A stretch of 64,000 nt of DNA from an uncultured Lachnospiraceae bacterium (GCA_947384285.1 CANDGI010000003.1:79745-143744); one strand, 5' to 3'. Counted from the stretch's first letter, positions 52,877-62,788 are shown. Translations and numbers: made by a program. Notes: generated by a model not told the origin, from the sequence alone.

Positions 52877-55800
52877 TCAATTCTTAAGTTTTTCAAGCGC
52901 CCCATGCAGGTTCTGGAGAGACTGAACCTGGCTGCTTCCATGCTTTTTCAGGGAAAGAATGCCGCTTACCGTGGCTTTTGCCGCTGCCATGGTGGTCATA
53001 TACGGTACTTTTTTCTTGATTGCAGCCTTCCTAAGATAGCTGTCATCCTCTTTCCGTTCCTGGCCGATGGGCGTATTGATAATCAAATCAATCTTTCCAT
53101 TTGTAATCAAATCCAGCATGTTCGGCCTTCCCTCCTTGAGCTTGTGCACCATATCCGCTTCAATTCCGGCCTCCCGGATTAATTTGCAGGTATTTTTGGA
53201 GGCGATAATATGAAATCCCGCTTCTGCAAATTTCTTTGCAATTTCCACTACCTCCGGCTTATCCCGGTTGCTGACAGAAATCAGCACCGTTCCCTCTAAC
53301 GGAAGCTTCATGCCTGTTGCCTCCTGGGCTTTGAAAAATGCTTCCCCGTAGGATTCCGACAGCCCCAATACTTCTCCGGTAGAGCGCATCTCCGGCCCTA
53401 ATACCGGATCTACCTCCTGGAACATGTTGAAAGGAAATACCGATTCTTTTACCCCGTAATAGGGGATTTCCCGTTCCATCAATTCTGGTATCGGGGAAGG
53501 ATTTCCAGTCAGCTCTGCGGTCACAACTTCGATTGCCAAAGGCACCATGCGGATATTGCATACCTTGGAAACCAACGGCACGGTACGGGATGCCCTGGGA
53601 TTTGCCTCCAGCACAAAGACTTTCCCTTTTTCAATGGCATACTGCATATTCATCAGGCCTTTTACATGCATCTCCTCTGCAATCCTCCTGGTATATTCCT
53701 TGATGGCTGCCACATTTTCTTTGGAAATATGCCTGGAAGGAATGATGCAGGCGGAATCCCCGGAATGCACCCCTGCCAGTTCAATGTGTTCCATTACTGC
53801 CGGGACAAAGGCATGGGTTCCATCGCTGATGGCGTCGGCCTCGCATTCCGTTGCATGTCCCAGGAAGCGGTCGATTAAAATCGGCCGGTCCGGGGTAACG
53901 CCTACGGCTGCATTCATGTATTCTTCCATATGTTCTGCATCATACACCACTTCCATGCCCCGTCCGCCCAGGACATAGGAGGGCCGCACCATCACCGGGT
54001 AACCGATTTTTTCTGCGATTTCCAAAGCTTCCTCTACATCCACAGCCATCCCGGATTCAGGCATGGGAATCTTAAGCTTCTCCATCATGGCGCGGAACAA
54101 ATCACGGTCTTCTGCCAAATCAATGACCGATGGCGCTGTCCCTAAAATTTTCACCCCGTTCTTCTCCAAATCCGCTGCCAGGTTCAAAGGCGTCTGTCCG
54201 CCGAACTGGGCAATAACTCCTACCGGTTTTTCTTTTTTATAAATGCTTAACACGTCTTCTAAGGTCAGCGGCTCAAAATAAAGCTTATCAGAAGTATCAT
54301 AATCGGTGGAAACCGTCTCAGGGTTGCAGTTTACGATAATCGTTTCAAAGCCCAGCTTCTTCAATGCCAAGGATGCATGGACGCAGCAATAGTCAAATTC
54401 GATGCCCTGGCCGATACGGTTTGGCCCGCCGCCTAAAATCATAATCTTGGGCTTTCCTTCTGCCACAGGATTCTTATCCTTGGCATTGTAGGTGGAATAA
54501 TAATAAGCGTTATCCTTGGTTCCGCTGACATGCACTCCTTCCCATGCTTCCTCTAAGCCTATGGCAATCCGCCTTTCCCGGATTTCTTCTTCTGGTATTT
54601 CTAAAATCTGGCTTAAATATTTATCAGAAAAGCCGTTTTTCTTAGCCTTTATCAAGTCTTCATCCAAGGGAAGCTGCCACTTTCCTACCATAAGGCCTTC
54701 TTCTTCCCTCACAAGCTCCTGCATCTGCTCTAGGAAATAATGCTTTATTTTTGTGATTTCATGAATTTCTTCCGGGGACGCCCCTTTCCGCAATGCTTCA
54801 TAAATGATAAAATACCGCTCGCTGGAAGGGGTAATCAAAAGCTTCAGCAATTCTTCCTTTGATTTTTTATGAAAGTCTTTCGCAAATCCCAAGCCGTAAC
54901 GCCCTGTCTCCAGGCTTCGGATGGCTTTCTGGAAAGCCTCTTTAAAGGTTTTCCCAATGCTCATGACTTCGCCTACCGCCCGCATCTGGGTGCCCAGCTT
55001 GTCCTCCACCCCTTTGAACTTTTCAAATGCCCACCGGGCAAATTTAATCACTACATAATCTCCGTCTGGAACATATTGATCCAATGTTCCATATTTTCCG
55101 CAGGGAATTTCAGATAAGGACAATCCCGTGGCCAGCATTGCGGACACCAATGCAATGGGGAATCCTGTGGCCTTGGATGCCAGCGCAGAGGAACGGGAAG
55201 TCCTGGGGTTGATTTCAATGACAATGTCCCGGTCTGTTTTGGGATCGTGAGCCCACTGTACGTTGGTGCCGCCGATCACCTGGATGGATTCTACGATTTT
55301 GTAGGACTTCTCCTGCAGCCTCTTCTGCACTTCTTCTGATATGGTAAGCATAGGGGCAGAACAGAAGGAATCCCCGGTATGCACGCCCAGGGGATCAATA
55401 TTTTCAATAAAGCATACGGTAATCATATTGTTGTCTGCATCCCGTACAACCTCTAATTCCAGCTCTTCCCATCCTAAAATGGATTCTTCCACCAATACCT
55501 GCCCCACCAGGCTGGCCTGGAGCCCTCTTGTACAGACAGTTTTCAGTTCTTCTACATTATATACCAGGCCTCCCCCTGCGCCGCCCATGGTATAGGCTGG
55601 CCGAAGAACCACCGGATATCCCAGTTTATCTGCAATTTCCATGGCTTCTTCTACGGAATAAGCCACTTCGCTTCTTGCCATCTCAATCCCTAAGCTGTCC
55701 ATGGTCCGCTTGAATTCAATCCGGTCTTCCCCCCGCTCAATGGCGTCTACCTGGACACCGATGACTTTTACATTATATTTTTCCAGCACCCCTGCTTTTG

Positions 55801-56107
55801 CAAGTTCTGAGCATAAATTAAGACCCGACTGCCCGCCAAGGTTTGGCAGCAATGCATCTGGCCTTTCTTTTGCAATAATCTGTTCCATTCTCTCTGCATT
55901 CAGAGGTTCAATATAAGTAACATCGGCAGTCTCCGGATCTGTCATAATGGTAGCAGGATTGGAGTTTACCAATACAATTTCATAACCTAAGCTTCTAAGC
56001 GCCTTACATGCCTGTGTGCCGGAATAATCAAATTCACATGCCTGTCCAATCACGATAGGGCCGGAACCAATAATCAACACTTTATGGATATCTTTTCTCT
56101 GAGACAT
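52877..56107 (-). CDS. carB: Carbamoyl phosphate synthase large subunit
   Basis: A 1076-residue synthetase with two tandem ATP-grasp halves (residues 1-400 and 545-930). The first has LIIGSGPIVIGQACEFDYSG and the second MILGGGPNRIGQGIEFDYCC. The oligomerisation domain lies between and a C-terminal MGS-like allosteric domain runs from about 935. The small-subunit gene carA is not adjacent. A TTGCGG-17-TATAAT promoter lies upstream. Confidence 0.97.
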   Translation of the reverse strand: MSQRKDIHKVLIIGSGPIVIGQACEFDYSGTQACKALRSLGYEIVLVNSNPATIMTDPETADVTYIEPLNAERMEQIIAKERPDALLPNLGGQSGLNLCSELAKAGVLEKYNVKVIGVQVDAIERGEDRIEFKRTMDSLGIEMARSEVAYSVEEAMEIADKLGYPVVLRPAYTMGGAGGGLVYNVEELKTVCTRGLQASLVGQVLVEESILGWEELELEVVRDADNNMITVCFIENIDPLGVHTGDSFCSAPMLTISEEVQKRLQEKSYKIVESIQVIGGTNVQWAHDPKTDRDIVIEINPRTSRSSALASKATGFPIALVSAMLATGLSLSEIPCGKYGTLDQYVPDGDYVVIKFARWAFEKFKGVEDKLGTQMRAVGEVMSIGKTFKEAFQKAIRSLETGRYGLGFAKDFHKKSKEELLKLLITPSSERYFIIYEALRKGASPEEIHEITKIKHYFLEQMQELVREEEGLMVGKWQLPLDEDLIKAKKNGFSDKYLSQILEIPEEEIRERRIAIGLEEAWEGVHVSGTKDNAYYYSTYNAKDKNPVAEGKPKIMILGGGPNRIGQGIEFDYCCVHASLALKKLGFETIIVNCNPETVSTDYDTSDKLYFEPLTLEDVLSIYKKEKPVGVIAQFGGQTPLNLAADLEKNGVKILGTAPSVIDLAEDRDLFRAMMEKLKIPMPESGMAVDVEEALEIAEKIGYPVMVRPSYVLGGRGMEVVYDAEHMEEYMNAAVGVTPDRPILIDRFLGHATECEADAISDGTHAFVPAVMEHIELAGVHSGDSACIIPSRHISKENVAAIKEYTRRIAEEMHVKGLMNMQYAIEKGKVFVLEANPRASRTVPLVSKVCNIRMVPLAIEVVTAELTGNPSPIPELMEREIPYYGVKESVFPFNMFQEVDPVLGPEMRSTGEVLGLSESYGEAFFKAQEATGMKLPLEGTVLISVSNRDKPEVVEIAKKFAEAGFHIIASKNTCKLIREAGIEADMVHKLKEGRPNMLDLITNGKIDLIINTPIGQERKEDDSYLRKAAIKKKVPYMTTMAAAKATVSGILSLKKHGSSQVQSLQNLHGALEKLKN

Positions 56108-56166
56108 TCTCGTTCCTCCTGTCTAGTGGTAACTGCTTTTATGATGGTATCTTTTCTCAATGGATT

Positions 56167-56195
56167 ATTATACAGGAAAATCAATCAAGCCGCAA
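56167..56195 (-). promoter_or_regulatory. Probable carB promoter
   Basis: On the minus strand TTGCGG (56190-56195) and perfect TATAAT (56167-56172) are 17 bases apart, 60 bases before the carB start. No PyrR-binding or attenuator structure was recognised. Confidence 0.6.
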
Positions 56196-56277
56196 TAGGC
56201 TCTTGACTTTTTCCGAAAAACCCTTTATTGTCTTATTTATATAGTACAGTAATACATAAGTGGAACGAGGTGATTGA

Positions 56278-56682
56278 ATGCCATGGAATTTGAATTCTGA
56301 CCGGCCTATTTTTATCCAGATTATCGAAAAAATACAAGTGGATATCATATCCGGACTTTACATGCCTGGGGATAAGCTGCCTTCCGTCCGGGAACTTGCC
56401 CAGGAAGCGTCTGTGAATCCCAACACAATGCAAAAAGCGCTTTCAGAGCTGGAACGGACAGGGCTTGTCTACGCGCAAAGAACCAGCGGACGCTTTATTA
56501 CGGAGGACACTACCATGATTGACGAATTAAAATCGAAACTTGCAAAGGAAATCGTTACAGAGTTTTTGGAGAATATGCAAAAACTCGGATTCCAAAAGGA
56601 AGAGACCATCTCTCTTCTGGAAAAAACCCTTGCCACAGAAAAATCCACAAAAGGAGAAGCAGATAATGATACTGGAATGTAA
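56278..56682 (+). CDS. GntR-family (YtrA-type) regulator
   Basis: A 134-residue repressor. Residues 1-70 are the GntR winged helix (KIQVDIISGLYMPGDKLPSV then RELAQEASVNPNTMQKALSE), with a short helical tail instead of a ligand domain, as in YtrA. It is the first gene of an operon with an ABC pair and overlaps the ATPase by 17 bases, so it probably represses the exporter until a cell-envelope signal. GAGGTG lies before the ATG. Confidence 0.93.
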   Translation: MPWNLNSDRPIFIQIIEKIQVDIISGLYMPGDKLPSVRELAQEASVNPNTMQKALSELERTGLVYAQRTSGRFITEDTTMIDELKSKLAKEIVTEFLENMQKLGFQKEETISLLEKTLATEKSTKGEADNDTGM

Positions 56683-57358
56683 AGACCTTACCAAAACTTA
56701 TCATGGATTTCCGGCTCTTTCGGATATCAGCCTTCAAATTGACGAGGGACATATTATCGGGCTCCTTGGCCCCAACGGAAGCGGAAAAACTACCTTGATA
56801 AAATTAATTGCTGGGCTTTTATCCCCTTCTTCTGGAACAATTTCCATAGAGGGCAATCCTGTGGGGCCAGCCAGCAAAAGCCTGATTTCCTATCTTCCAG
56901 ATCATTTTTATCTGGACGGCCACAGAAAAGTAAAGGACATCATTGGCTTTTTTCACGATTTTTACAGGGATTTTGAACCCCTGCGGGCTTATGATATGTT
57001 AGGGAAATTAAACATAGACCCAAACCAGAAATTAAAAACTTTTTCTAAGGGAACGAAAGAAAAGGTGCATTTAATCCTGGCAATGAGCCGGCGGGCAAAA
57101 TTATATCTTTTAGACGAGCCTATTGCGGGGGTAGACCCGGCAGCCAGGGATTATATTCTGCAGACCATTCTTTCAAACTATGATGAGAATGCCTCTATCC
57201 TGATTTCTACTCATTTAATCTCAGATATTGAAAACATCCTGGATCAGGTGGTCTTCCTTCATAAAGGCAGGATACATACCCATGCCTGTGTGGATGAGCT
57301 TCGCCAGGAAACCCATAAATCTATAGACGATTTATTCCGGGAGGTGTTTAAATGTTAA
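56666..57358 (+). CDS. ABC transporter ATP-binding protein (YtrB-like)
   Basis: A 230-residue ATPase: Walker A LLGPNGSGKTTLI, signature FSKGTKEKVHLILAM, Walker B LYLLDEPIAGVDP, switch ISTHLISD. The ATG at 56666-56668, with AAAGGAG nine bases upstream, is preferred over the longer upstream frame inside the GntR gene. It overlaps both neighbours. Confidence 0.95.
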   Translation: MILECKDLTKTYHGFPALSDISLQIDEGHIIGLLGPNGSGKTTLIKLIAGLLSPSSGTISIEGNPVGPASKSLISYLPDHFYLDGHRKVKDIIGFFHDFYRDFEPLRAYDMLGKLNIDPNQKLKTFSKGTKEKVHLILAMSRRAKLYLLDEPIAGVDPAARDYILQTILSNYDENASILISTHLISDIENILDQVVFLHKGRIHTHACVDELRQETHKSIDDLFREVFKC

Positions 57359-58200
57359 GGAAATTATTGAAATACGAATGGCGCGCCACCTGCAAAGTCA
57401 TGGTTATCATGGATTCTGCCTTAATCCTGCTTACGCTGGCTGGCTGCTGTATCTTACATACCGATATTTTTAACCATACCGATGCCGTTCCCATGGCTGT
57501 TCTCATGGTGACGCTTTATGCCCTCTCCCTGACAGCCCTTGGCATCGCCACGCTATTTTACCTTTATTTTCGGTTTTACCGGAATCTGTTTACCCAGGAA
57601 GGCTACTTGATGCATACCCTGCCGGTCACGCCTTTGCAGCTGCTTCACTCTAAATTAATCGTGGGATATATTTGGACTTTGCTGAATGCATCCCTTATTA
57701 TGGTTTCCATCCTCTGCCTGGCTTTTGTTGCCGGTTACCATTTTGCAGTAACCCATGGCATGGACGGTATCTGGGACAGAATGATAAAGGAACTCGCCCT
57801 GGAATCCCCTGCTGCTGAAAACGGGATAAACGCTTTCTATAAAATATTCGGCTATACGCCTCTGGAATTTTTCCGGCAGCTTATATGGCTGCAGCTGATT
57901 GGAAGTTTTGTTTCCCTGCTCACCGGATACGTCAGCATTCTTTTGGGGCAATTGATAGAAAAATATAAGCTTATGGCGTCCGTTGGGTTTTACATTGCCC
58001 TTTATATCATAAACCAAATTTTCTGCTCTATCCTGATGCTTGTGCCAGGCCTGCAGATTTTGGTGCAGGATACTGGTAACTTTCTATATTCCTATTACAG
58101 GGATATGATGGGATATGCAATTCTCAGCCAGTTTCTGGTGGGGATTGTGTTTTATATTGCTGCGGTGTTCCTGATGCGGCGGCGGGTGAATTTGGATTAG
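57352..58200 (+). CDS. ABC-2-type membrane permease
   Basis: A 282-residue permease with six hydrophobic segments (for example SALILLTLAGCCILHT, LTALGIATLFYLYFRF, LLNASLIMVSILCLAFVAGY). It overlaps the ATPase by seven bases. With GntR and ATPase it resembles the Bacillus Ytr system, which responds to lipid II antibiotics, but the substrate is unproven. Confidence 0.85.
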   Translation: MLRKLLKYEWRATCKVMVIMDSALILLTLAGCCILHTDIFNHTDAVPMAVLMVTLYALSLTALGIATLFYLYFRFYRNLFTQEGYLMHTLPVTPLQLLHSKLIVGYIWTLLNASLIMVSILCLAFVAGYHFAVTHGMDGIWDRMIKELALESPAAENGINAFYKIFGYTPLEFFRQLIWLQLIGSFVSLLTGYVSILLGQLIEKYKLMASVGFYIALYIINQIFCSILMLVPGLQILVQDTGNFLYSYYRDMMGYAILSQFLVGIVFYIAAVFLMRRRVNLD

Positions 58201-58420
58201 GATTCTTATAAAATTGACCGAACGAAGAACAATCTTAGCGCGGTTAGTTAATTATTTGTGACGAAAAAACACAAAGCCTTTGAGTATCCGCTGAAAAAGC
58301 TACATGTACAAAAAAACGGCTGGAAGAAAGAATGCTATTCTTTACATTCAAACAGCATTTTGAACAATAAATTGCATTGTAACGCACAACAAGATTATTC
58401 TTGGCTTTTTGGCAGCTCCT

Positions 58421-58476
58421 AATTATCACTCAAGTGGACATATCCCTTACAGGATAAATCCACTTGAGTGATAATT
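58421..58476. terminator. Hairpin downstream of the GntR/ABC operon
   Basis: AATTATCACTCAAGTGGA (58421-58438) pairs perfectly with 58459-58476 across 20 bases, inside which TATCC/GGATA can also pair. It is AT-rich, 220 bases after the permease stop, with no clean U-run. The first part of the gap 58201-58420 holds nothing I recognise. Confidence 0.5.
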
Positions 58477-58531
58477 TACTAATATTTTCTTAATTTTATA
58501 TATCTATATTTCTCCAGATTATCCCTATAAA

Positions 58532-58597
58532 GAGATTACCGGAAAATGAAAATTATCCACAGTAATTATGAATTACCCGCCATTTTCCGGCAGTCTC
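58532..58597. repeat. Family A hairpin repeat, copy 2
   Basis: GAGATTACCGGAAAATG (58532-58548) and CATTTTCCGGCAGTCTC (58581-58597) pair at 15 of 17 positions. The CCGGAAAATG arm is shared with 7995-8095, as is a nearby ATCCAC/TTCCAC word. A 21-codon minus-strand frame (58553-58618), with AAGGTG six bases before its ATG, crosses it. Confidence 0.75.
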
Positions 58598-58666
58598 ATT
58601 TTTTATGCCGTTTTCCATCAAAAACACCTTGAAATTTTTATTTTACCACATCCATTTTCCCTCTTC

Positions 58667-58708
58667 CATATGATATCACGCAAAAATAAATTTGCATAAT
58701 ATCATATG
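58667..58708. repeat. 42-base palindrome downstream of the XRE gene
   Basis: CATATGATAT (58667-58676) and ATATCATATG (58699-58708) are perfect arms; GCAAA/TTTGC pairs inside (58680-58684 and 58691-58695). It could be an operator for the nearby regulator. Confidence 0.6.
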
Positions 58709-58710
58709 TT

Positions 58711-58752
58711 AAAAAACACCTCCCCCTGCTATACTGTTTTTCAGAGGGGAGG
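58711..58752 (-). terminator. Rho-independent terminator of the XRE regulator gene
   Basis: On the minus strand CCTCCCCTCTG (58742-58752) pairs with CAGGGGGAGG (58719-58728) and is followed by TGTTTTTT. Stem of about ten GC-rich pairs, 43 bases after the stop codon. Confidence 0.85.
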
Positions 58753-58794
58753 AGTTCTAAACGAGGACATGAAAACTCAACGGGACATCCCTTG

Positions 58795-59721
58795 CTATAC
58801 CAATATGCCATAGTGTTTCCCGGCATATGTTTTCACTTTTTCAGCATGTTCTTGCTGATTGACTGCCTGAAATACGGCAATGGTCTGTATAAAAATCTTT
58901 TCAGACATATCATAATGCCCTAACTCTGCCAACACACAGGCTTTATTGCAAAGAAGCATGGGAAATGTATGCAGCTTGCCATACTTGATACAATACTCAA
59001 TCCCTGTCTGGCAGAGGGAAAGCGCGTCTTTATACATTCCCTCCTGTCCAAGCCAGGAAGATAAATTCTGCAGAATCTTAGGATATTTCAGAAACATTTC
59101 GTCACTGCCTGGAATATGTGCTTCCATATATTCTTTTAGCCCAAAAAGCAATTGTATCCCATCCATCACCCTTCCAAGCTTATGGTACGTGCAGCCAATA
59201 TGATTCAAAATCACAATCTCGTGATAGGTCAGAAGCCTGGCCTTGATATGGATTCCGTCAAAATCCGGCATCGTCATATGTATGGTATGCAACAGCTCCT
59301 CTAAGACCCACTCTGCCCCTCTTCCTTTCTTCTCCTGAATTAATATCTCTGCAAAGGCCAAATACTGCTCTTCCATCTTCCCAAAGGATGCCCTGCCGGA
59401 ATTTCTTTTCCTTTTCTTTTCCATACATCCGGCAAAATACTCTGCCTGCTCAAAATCCCCGTCCCCCAGGCTTTTGGCCAATTGCTGCTCCAGCTGATAC
59501 CGCTCCCGTTCCTCCTGGTTGAGATATACATGGTAAATCCTGTCAACCGCTCCCAAGCGCTGCAGCAGCCCTTCCAGTATCTTTTTTCCTGGAACCTGCA
59601 AACCGTTTTCAATTCTGGATAAGGTAGAAACTGCACAAATCCCATAGCTTAATTCCTCCTGGGAATATTTCTGCCGCTCCCTTGCATCCCTAATCAACTC
59701 TCCAATGGTATAATACGCCAT
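58795..59721 (-). CDS. XRE-family HTH regulator with TPR-like helical domain
   Basis: A 308-residue regulator. Residues 5-65 are an XRE helix-turn-helix (IGELIRDARERQKYSQEELS, then STLSRIENGLQVPG). The remainder is all-helical with TPR-like repeats (NHIGCTYHKLGRVMDGIQLL, SSWLGQEGMYKDALSLCQ, CNKACVLAELGHYDMSEKIF). This layout resembles RRNPP regulators (PlcR, Rgg, AimR kin), which bind short peptides. A small coding frame with a ribosome binding site lies downstream, but no signal peptide is visible in it. Peptide sensing is inference. Confidence 0.85.
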   Translation of the reverse strand: MAYYTIGELIRDARERQKYSQEELSYGICAVSTLSRIENGLQVPGKKILEGLLQRLGAVDRIYHVYLNQEERERYQLEQQLAKSLGDGDFEQAEYFAGCMEKKRKRNSGRASFGKMEEQYLAFAEILIQEKKGRGAEWVLEELLHTIHMTMPDFDGIHIKARLLTYHEIVILNHIGCTYHKLGRVMDGIQLLFGLKEYMEAHIPGSDEMFLKYPKILQNLSSWLGQEGMYKDALSLCQTGIEYCIKYGKLHTFPMLLCNKACVLAELGHYDMSEKIFIQTIAVFQAVNQQEHAEKVKTYAGKHYGILV

Positions 59722-59809
59722 GGCATGATATACTCCTTTCCTCCATCTTAGGAATTATCATACCCAGTCTGCTTCCCTTTGTCAATGAGGGCCGGATTTT
59801 TTACAGATT

Positions 59810-61063
59810 TCATATATTGTTATCTTTCTCTATATATTCCAGTTCCAGCTCCTCTGCCAAATGCTCGCCACTCATACAATGCAGGCCAGAAACACCCTCA
59901 TCCAGGCAAATCACAAAAGATTTCCTGTAAATCCCTTCCGGTACCTGCTCCAGGCGAAGGCTGCCGCCATGCATGGCAATCACTTTATGTGCAATGCTCA
60001 ACCCCAGACCGCTGCCGCCTTTACTCCTGCGGGATTCGTCTCCTGATACAAAAGGATCAAAAATATATTTCGCCGTTTCCTCCGGTATTGCTTCCCCGTT
60101 ATCGCAGACCCGGATGGTTACTCTGCCATCCTCCTGCTCTCCCTTTATCAAAACCTTTGTTCCCGGTTTATTGTGCCGGATTGCATTGTTTAATAGGTTA
60201 GAAACTACCCGCTGGAACTGCAGCCTGTCTATCTGCATCCACAGTTCTCCTTCTGGAATCTCCGGCAGAACCTCCATTTCCTTCCTTTCAAAATCCATAT
60301 ACAGGCTGGCAGCGCTTTCCCTCAATAACTCCCAAATATTCTCCCTGGTCTTTTTCAGCTGATATCCTTCACTGTCCAGTTTCACATATTCAAACAAAAG
60401 ATTGATAAGCCCGCTCATCTGCATGGTTTTATTATATATTGTTTCCAGATATTCCTGTCCTGGGATATCCTTATTTTCTAACAATGCCCTTGCATAGCCA
60501 GCTACTGTGGTCATAGGCGTCTTTAAGTCATGAGCCACATCAGACAAAAGAAGGTTCCTCCTCCTATCGTATTCTTCCCGCTGTTTCAACTCCTGCTCTT
60601 CCAGCTGCCGCACATGCGCCTCTACCATCTGGCCAAACACAAGGGCGGCAATCACATAGGGAAGTATCATTGTGACCACGATGAGAAGCGTTAGGACAGC
60701 CGTCCCCATCAGGTAAATCTGCGTTTCCCGCTGGGACATTCGGCTGGTCTGCGCCGAAATGTAATCTGTGAACCTGCTCCCCGCAAACTTCTCTGCCAGC
60801 CCCTGCAGCCCAATTCCTGCAATATAGGGAAATCGGCTGCTGACTCCCCACACTGCCAGATAAACCATGCTGCGGAACAAAAGCCCTAATGTCTGCTCGC
60901 TTTCCCATTCCGCCATAAAAAAATTGATATGGAATACCTGTTCCAGCCAGGGATAGAATACGGCACGGTAAAAAATATTCAGCAGGCTCTCGCTTAGTGA
61001 TACCAATACCAGGATTAGCAAAAACCTGCGGATAACAAACCATTTCCACGTTGTGTGTTTCAT
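59810..61063 (-). CDS. Sensor histidine kinase
   Basis: A 417-residue kinase. Two membrane segments (FLLILVLVSLSESLLNIFY and VLTLLIVVTMILPYVIAALV) flank an extracytoplasmic domain of about 90 residues. The H-box is SDVAHDLKTPMTTVAGYAR, the N-box RVVSNLLNNAIRHNKPG and the G-boxes GLGLSIAHKV. All are intact. It follows the response regulator by three bases. Confidence 0.94.
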   Translation of the reverse strand: MKHTTWKWFVIRRFLLILVLVSLSESLLNIFYRAVFYPWLEQVFHINFFMAEWESEQTLGLLFRSMVYLAVWGVSSRFPYIAGIGLQGLAEKFAGSRFTDYISAQTSRMSQRETQIYLMGTAVLTLLIVVTMILPYVIAALVFGQMVEAHVRQLEEQELKQREEYDRRRNLLLSDVAHDLKTPMTTVAGYARALLENKDIPGQEYLETIYNKTMQMSGLINLLFEYVKLDSEGYQLKKTRENIWELLRESAASLYMDFERKEMEVLPEIPEGELWMQIDRLQFQRVVSNLLNNAIRHNKPGTKVLIKGEQEDGRVTIRVCDNGEAIPEETAKYIFDPFVSGDESRRSKGGSGLGLSIAHKVIAMHGGSLRLEQVPEGIYRKSFVICLDEGVSGLHCMSGEHLAEELELEYIEKDNNI

Positions 61064-61066
61064 CTC

Positions 61067-61750
61067 TTATCTCTCCATGCGGTAACCAAGGCCCCGTATG
61101 GTTTTGATATAAGCGCTGTTGTCCTCAGACAATTTCGCCCTCAGGCGGCTGATGCATACCATAATATTATTGTCTGCAATGGCGTATTCCTCACCCCACA
61201 CGTTTTCATAGACCTGCTGTTTTGTATATACTCTTCCCGGATTTTCCATAAAGAGCCTTAGAAGCTTGTATTCCACGGAGGTTAGATCAATGGGCTGCCC
61301 TCCCTTATAGACCAGGCAGGATTCCGTGTCAAGGCACAAGTCCTTAACTTTAAGCTGCTTTAGCTCCTGGCTTTTTGCGCCCAGGGAATAAAATCTTCGG
61401 ATATTCGAATTAATTCTTGCCATCGCCTCCATAGGATTAAAAGGCTTTGCCAGATAATCATCCGCGCCAAGATCCAGCCCCAGGATTTTGTCAGCGTCCT
61501 GATTTTTCGCAGAAAGTATCATCACCGGTATATTACTGCCCTCCCGTATCTTTTTCAAAACCTTATAGCCATCCGCCTTTGGCATCATAATGTCCAAAAG
61601 AGCCATGTCAACCTCTTCCTGTTCCAGGATAGAGAGAGCTTCACACCCATCCTCCGCCTCCAGGACATGGTATCCATCTTTCTCCAGATACAGGCACAAA
61701 AGCTCCCGGATTTCCTTTTCATCATCTGCAATCAAAATTGTATATGCCAT
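61067..61750 (-). CDS. OmpR-type response regulator
   Basis: A 227-residue regulator. The receiver has DDEKE, phospho-acceptor Asp in MALLDIMMPKADGYKVL (about D52) and Lys in ILSAKNQD. The C-terminal winged helix contains DLTSVEYKLLRLFMENPGRV and RGLGYRME. GGAGAGAGG precedes ATG. With the kinase it forms one signalling pair; target genes are unknown. Confidence 0.95.
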   Translation of the reverse strand: MAYTILIADDEKEIRELLCLYLEKDGYHVLEAEDGCEALSILEQEEVDMALLDIMMPKADGYKVLKKIREGSNIPVMILSAKNQDADKILGLDLGADDYLAKPFNPMEAMARINSNIRRFYSLGAKSQELKQLKVKDLCLDTESCLVYKGGQPIDLTSVEYKLLRLFMENPGRVYTKQQVYENVWGEEYAIADNNIMVCISRLRAKLSEDNSAYIKTIRGLGYRMER

Positions 61751-61851
61751 GAGCCCTCTCTCCTTTTTTCAATGAAATGCCCCTTTCCTCTGGCGGCAAA
61801 TCGTCAGAAGCCATTTCAAATAATGCTTCACATCAGCCTTCCTCCTGGCTT

Positions 61852-62616
61852 TTAAAAACCAGGCGTTTTTTGTAAATGCTGCTCCTTCAGCGTCTGATAA
61901 AGCGCAGCATCTGTCTGGCTCACATATGGGTTTAAGTAAAAAATACCAAGTATCCCTAATGTCAGCCCGTTTAAAATATACCATCCAAAAAAAGACAAGT
62001 TTAAGACAAAGGCTCTCCACTTATTTCCATACATCATAGCTTTGCTTAAGGCCAGCGCTTCCTCTGTTCCCATTTCAGGATGTTCCCCTAAAATATAAGG
62101 CACCAGCATATATTCATAGCTTTTCACAATCCCTGGAACCACCAAAAGCAACGTCCATAAGAAAATGTAAAGCCTTTGGAAAAACATTGCTTTCACGCAA
62201 TTCTTATAGCCATGGTCAAAGGCAAAGCAAAGCTCCTTAACCTGGGCCTGTTCGGTCATATTTTTGGTAAAAAACCGGGAAATTCCCACCTCCAATGGCT
62301 GGAATACCAGGATTTTCATAGGCAGCACCACCAAAAGCAAAACCAGAAACACAACAGCTATAATAATAATCACCACCATCAGGAACACAAGCACCCCATC
62401 TTCAATGATTATATCAGGAAGCTCATAATCCTCTTCCCTCCCACTTTCTTCCGTTGTATCTGAATTCAATGCTTCCCAGGTAAACTTAGCCCCGCCGCCA
62501 AAGGCTCCTCCGCCGCCGCACAACAGCATAAGCGTCAATGCTGCCAAGACAGCCTTCCAGCGGTTCATGCGGACCCGCTGTTTGGCAGCCTCCTTCAATT
62601 CTTTTCTTGACCACAT
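61852..62616 (-). CDS. DUF975 family membrane protein
   Basis: A 254-residue membrane protein with five or six hydrophobic segments. The N-terminal SRKELKEAAKQRVRMNRWKA and the later ALSKAMMYGNKWRAFVLNLSF and YLNPYVSQTDAALYQ are DUF975 hallmarks. AAGGAGG seven bases before the ATG at 62614-62616 sets the start. An acidic, Ser/Thr-rich loop (residues 45-72) faces outside or inside. Function unknown; it is upstream of the response regulator and may be in its operon. Confidence 0.85.
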   Translation of the reverse strand: MWSRKELKEAAKQRVRMNRWKAVLAALTLMLLCGGGGAFGGGAKFTWEALNSDTTEESGREEDYELPDIIIEDGVLVFLMVVIIIIAVVFLVLLLVVLPMKILVFQPLEVGISRFFTKNMTEQAQVKELCFAFDHGYKNCVKAMFFQRLYIFLWTLLLVVPGIVKSYEYMLVPYILGEHPEMGTEEALALSKAMMYGNKWRAFVLNLSFFGWYILNGLTLGILGIFYLNPYVSQTDAALYQTLKEQHLQKTPGF

Positions 62617-62788
62617 CCTATGTCCTCCTTCCTCATCTTTCCCTTTGATACATTGTATCATATGCCAGCATCCTTAACAGAAAAATTCCTTTTTCTTACA
62701 ATAACCTTACAAAACACCTTGCTTGTTTCGCCAGCTGGCATTATTAATTAGGAAACCATTGCAGAACCTGGAGTTCTTTTTATGAGGA

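Noticed and set aside
58244-58429. A 61-codon minus-strand frame after the ABC operon, considered as a transposase remnant
   Set aside because: No recognisable transposase motif and no ribosome binding site.
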